Shown here piece after piece: positions 62,493-64,000 of a DNA stretch of 64,000 nucleotides. This DNA comes from Rossellomorea aquimaris. Its GTDB lineage: Bacteria; Bacillota; Bacilli; Bacillales; Bacillaceae_B. The translations under genes and the position numbers were made by a program. Position 1 is the first letter of the stretch; every line of letters begins with the position of its first letter. Below the pieces are notes generated by a model. That model saw only the letters and a program-made list of their open reading frames with translations, made no database searches and was not told the DNA's origin. Location of the stretch: positions 50,273 through 114,272 of the forward strand of contig NZ_JAIVAT010000006.1 of NCBI RefSeq assembly GCF_020172085.1. The letters are read 5' to 3'.

Positions 62493-62799
62493 TTATTAAG
62501 TATGCATCCTACAATTAGAATGTTGTAGTCCATCGTCCAGCTCTCAGGAAGATGAATCAAGGAGCTGCTCGAGCTGTACGCTGATGTTAACTCGATGAAG
62601 ATTATTCACCGTGCTCTACCAACTGAGCTACTGAGCCAAATAGTTTTCGTCTTCCGCTAAGCTTCGAATCTCTTCGTCAGCTCACTCAGTCACATCCTCA
62701 CGTATGTAAAATACGCTCCGGTGTTCCTTCGATCGCTTCCTCGACCTTCTCGCTTATCGAAACCCTTTTCCATTTCAAAAAACACTATTTAAATAACAA
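62493..62799. other. 307-bp spacer inside the tRNA array
   Basis: Far longer than the other tRNA spacers. Holds a tRNA-Phe 5' fragment (62612-62637) but no complete tRNA or ORF with an RBS. Confidence 0.6.
62612..62637 (-). pseudogene. tRNA-Phe 5' fragment
   Basis: 26 nt identical to the 5' end of the neighbouring tRNA-Phe (acceptor and D arm, GGCTCAGTAGCTCAG...). The rest is unrelated, so it is a remnant of duplication or recombination. Confidence 0.75.
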
Positions 62800-62876
62800 T
62801 GGCGGTCCGGACGGGACTCGAACCCGCGACCTCCTGCGTGACAGGCAGGCATTCTAACCAACTGAACTACCGGACC
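62800..62876 (-). tRNA. tRNA-Asp(GTC)
   Basis: Anticodon loop CTGTCAC, acceptor GGTCCGG, CCA encoded. Confidence 0.95.
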
Positions 62877-62994
62877 AAAGCTTTTTGCGCTAGCAAAATA
62901 GGTTTCATTAATTCGCGCTAGCGAAAATAACTATCCTTGCGTCACTCATAAAAGATCAAAGTTAATCTCTTACTAATAACAAGCAAAAATGGTA

Positions 62995-63068
<74 letters not shown>

Positions 63069-63092
63069 ACGATTTAAATATTAAAATATCAA

Positions 63093-63168
63093 TGGTGGAG
63101 GATGACGGGATCGAACCGCCGACCCTCTGCTTGTAAGGCAGATGCTCTCCCAGCTGAGCTAATCCTCC
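63093..63168 (-). tRNA. tRNA-Val(TAC)
   Basis: Anticodon loop CTTACAA, acceptor GGAGGAT, CCA encoded. Confidence 0.95.
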
Positions 63169-63196
63169 ATTATTAAAATTAGTGATTTTAAAACTT

Positions 63197-63271
63197 TGGT
63201 GACCCATACGGGATTCGAACCCGTGTTACCGCCGTGAAAGGGCGGTGTCTTAACCGCTTGACCAATGGGCC
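63197..63271 (-). tRNA. tRNA-Glu(TTC)
   Basis: Anticodon loop CTTTCAC, acceptor GGCCCAT, CCA encoded. Confidence 0.95.
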
Positions 63272-63288
63272 ATATTGAGAAAATATAA

Positions 63289-63380
63289 TGGCGGAGAGCA
63301 AGGGATTTGAACCCTTGAGACAGCGTTAACCGTCTACACGATTTCCAATCGTGCTCCTTCGGCCACTCGGACAGCTCTCC
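63289..63380 (-). tRNA. tRNA-Ser(GGA)
   Basis: Anticodon loop TTGGAAA, long variable arm, acceptor GGAGAGC, CCA encoded. Confidence 0.95.
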
Positions 63381-63386
63381 ATATAT

Positions 63387-63461
63387 TGGCTCCGCAGGCA
63401 AGATTCGAACTTGCGACCGATCGGTTAACAGCCGATAGCTCTACCACTGAGCTACTGCGGA
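63387..63461 (-). tRNA. tRNA-Asn(GTT)
   Basis: Anticodon loop CTGTTAA, acceptor TCCGCAG, CCA encoded. Confidence 0.95.
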
Positions 63462-63468
63462 ACGATAT

Positions 63469-63586
<118 letters not shown>

Positions 63587-63756
63587 TATGTATTGTCTCT
63601 TTTTTAAGGACAAGTTCTATTATATCGTGTATAAATATTTTTTCAAGGCTTTTTTTATATTTATGTATAAAATTTATTCCCTGAAAACTAGATAAAGGAT
63701 TGATGTCAAGAAAGCCGAAAATCGACCAATGTTGCATCTACTATTGAAGTAGATAT

Positions 63757-63879
63757 CATTCCAGCTCCGGCGGCTAGAGACTCGAGGTCATTTCAGTTCA
63801 ATCAGCTGAGGGTAAAAAGCACCCTCTTCTGATTGCTCAGAAATGCTTGTCGTCTCTGTTCAAGCCGCCTCCGCTTTAT
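63757..63879 (-). repeat. structured repeat, copy 7, in the 23S-5S spacer
   Basis: On the minus strand it begins AAAGCGGAGGCGGCTTG and ends AGCCGCCGGAGCTGGAAT as in the other copies. The inner part is replaced by another hairpin (GAGGGTGCTTTTTACCCTC). Confidence 0.8.
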
Positions 63880-63883
63880 AGTG

Positions 63884-64000
<117 letters not shown>

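Noticed and set aside
62520..62560. Possible truncated structured repeat (GTCCAGCTC)
   Set aside because: Only about 10 bases match the repeat end; too short to support.

Overview
The window comes from the chromosome of a low-GC, endospore-forming Bacillaceae bacterium (Bacillus/Rossellomorea-like). Evidence: strong AAGGAGG-type ribosome binding sites, sporulation genes (prkA, yhbH), a Rex-controlled ldh, HelD, NfrA, a RocB-type peptidase, and a 23S-5S-tRNA array whose order (Asn-Ser-Glu-Val-fMet-Asp-Phe-Thr-Tyr-Trp-His-Gln-Gly-Cys-Leu) matches, as I recall it, the trnD cluster of B. subtilis. The queG-amidase-trmL ... prkA-yhbH neighbourhood also resembles the yhbA-yhbB-cspR-prkA-yhbH region of that species.

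Layout. 1-44.6 kb is host backbone. 0-11 kb holds redox and detoxification genes (WrbA, DoxX with MhqR-like operators, aldo/keto reductase, HxlR/nitroreductase pair), HelD, a histidine kinase, an ATP-grasp ligase, MscL and a LacI regulator. 11-23.8 kb holds a RocB-like peptidase, a purine permease, small enzymes, ldh, a Gly/Pro-rich surface-like protein with a SIMPL protein, a quinone reductase, ProC, an aminoglycoside-phosphotransferase-like kinase and RpiA. 23.8-33.5 kb holds a STAS protein, YhbH, two small paralogous proteins, PrkA, NfrA, TrmL, an amidase, QueG and a B3/B4 protein. 33.7-44.2 kb is one leftward catabolic cluster: a YesMN-like two-component system, a sugar ABC importer (two permeases and a binding lipoprotein), two Gfo/Idh/MocA dehydrogenases, a TIM-barrel isomerase and a ThuA-like protein. 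A CcpA-type cre sequence sits in the upstream promoter.

The accessory part is a 17.0-kb integrated element (44691-61743). It is bounded by a 53-bp direct repeat that is the 3' part of tRNA-Leu(CAA), with a tyrosine integrase beside the intact tRNA. It carries an XRE repressor with three operators, a second XRE regulator, a winged-helix protein next to an iteron-like AT-rich region (candidate origin), many small overlapping unknown genes, a phBC6A51-type HTH protein (small-terminase-like), one phage tail-tip protein with an HxH-rich tip, and a PIN-domain toxin-antitoxin pair. It has no recognisable portal, major capsid, large terminase or lysis gene. My reading is a phage satellite that supplies its own adsorption protein. 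Its insertion separates the last tRNA, Gly(TCC), from the rRNA-tRNA operon.

After the element comes the leftward-transcribed tRNA array, 5S rRNA and the 3' end of 23S rRNA (61.7-64 kb). Non-coding structure of interest includes: (i) a family of about 120-bp structured repeats with compensatory stem changes (5.1-5.5 kb, 29.0 kb, and inside the 23S-5S spacer); (ii) intergenic arrays of short motifs repeated every 20-21 bp, with different motifs at different loci (18.8, 33.6, 44.4 and possibly 11.2 kb); (iii) three Rex sites, one of them lying between convergent genes with no obvious target.
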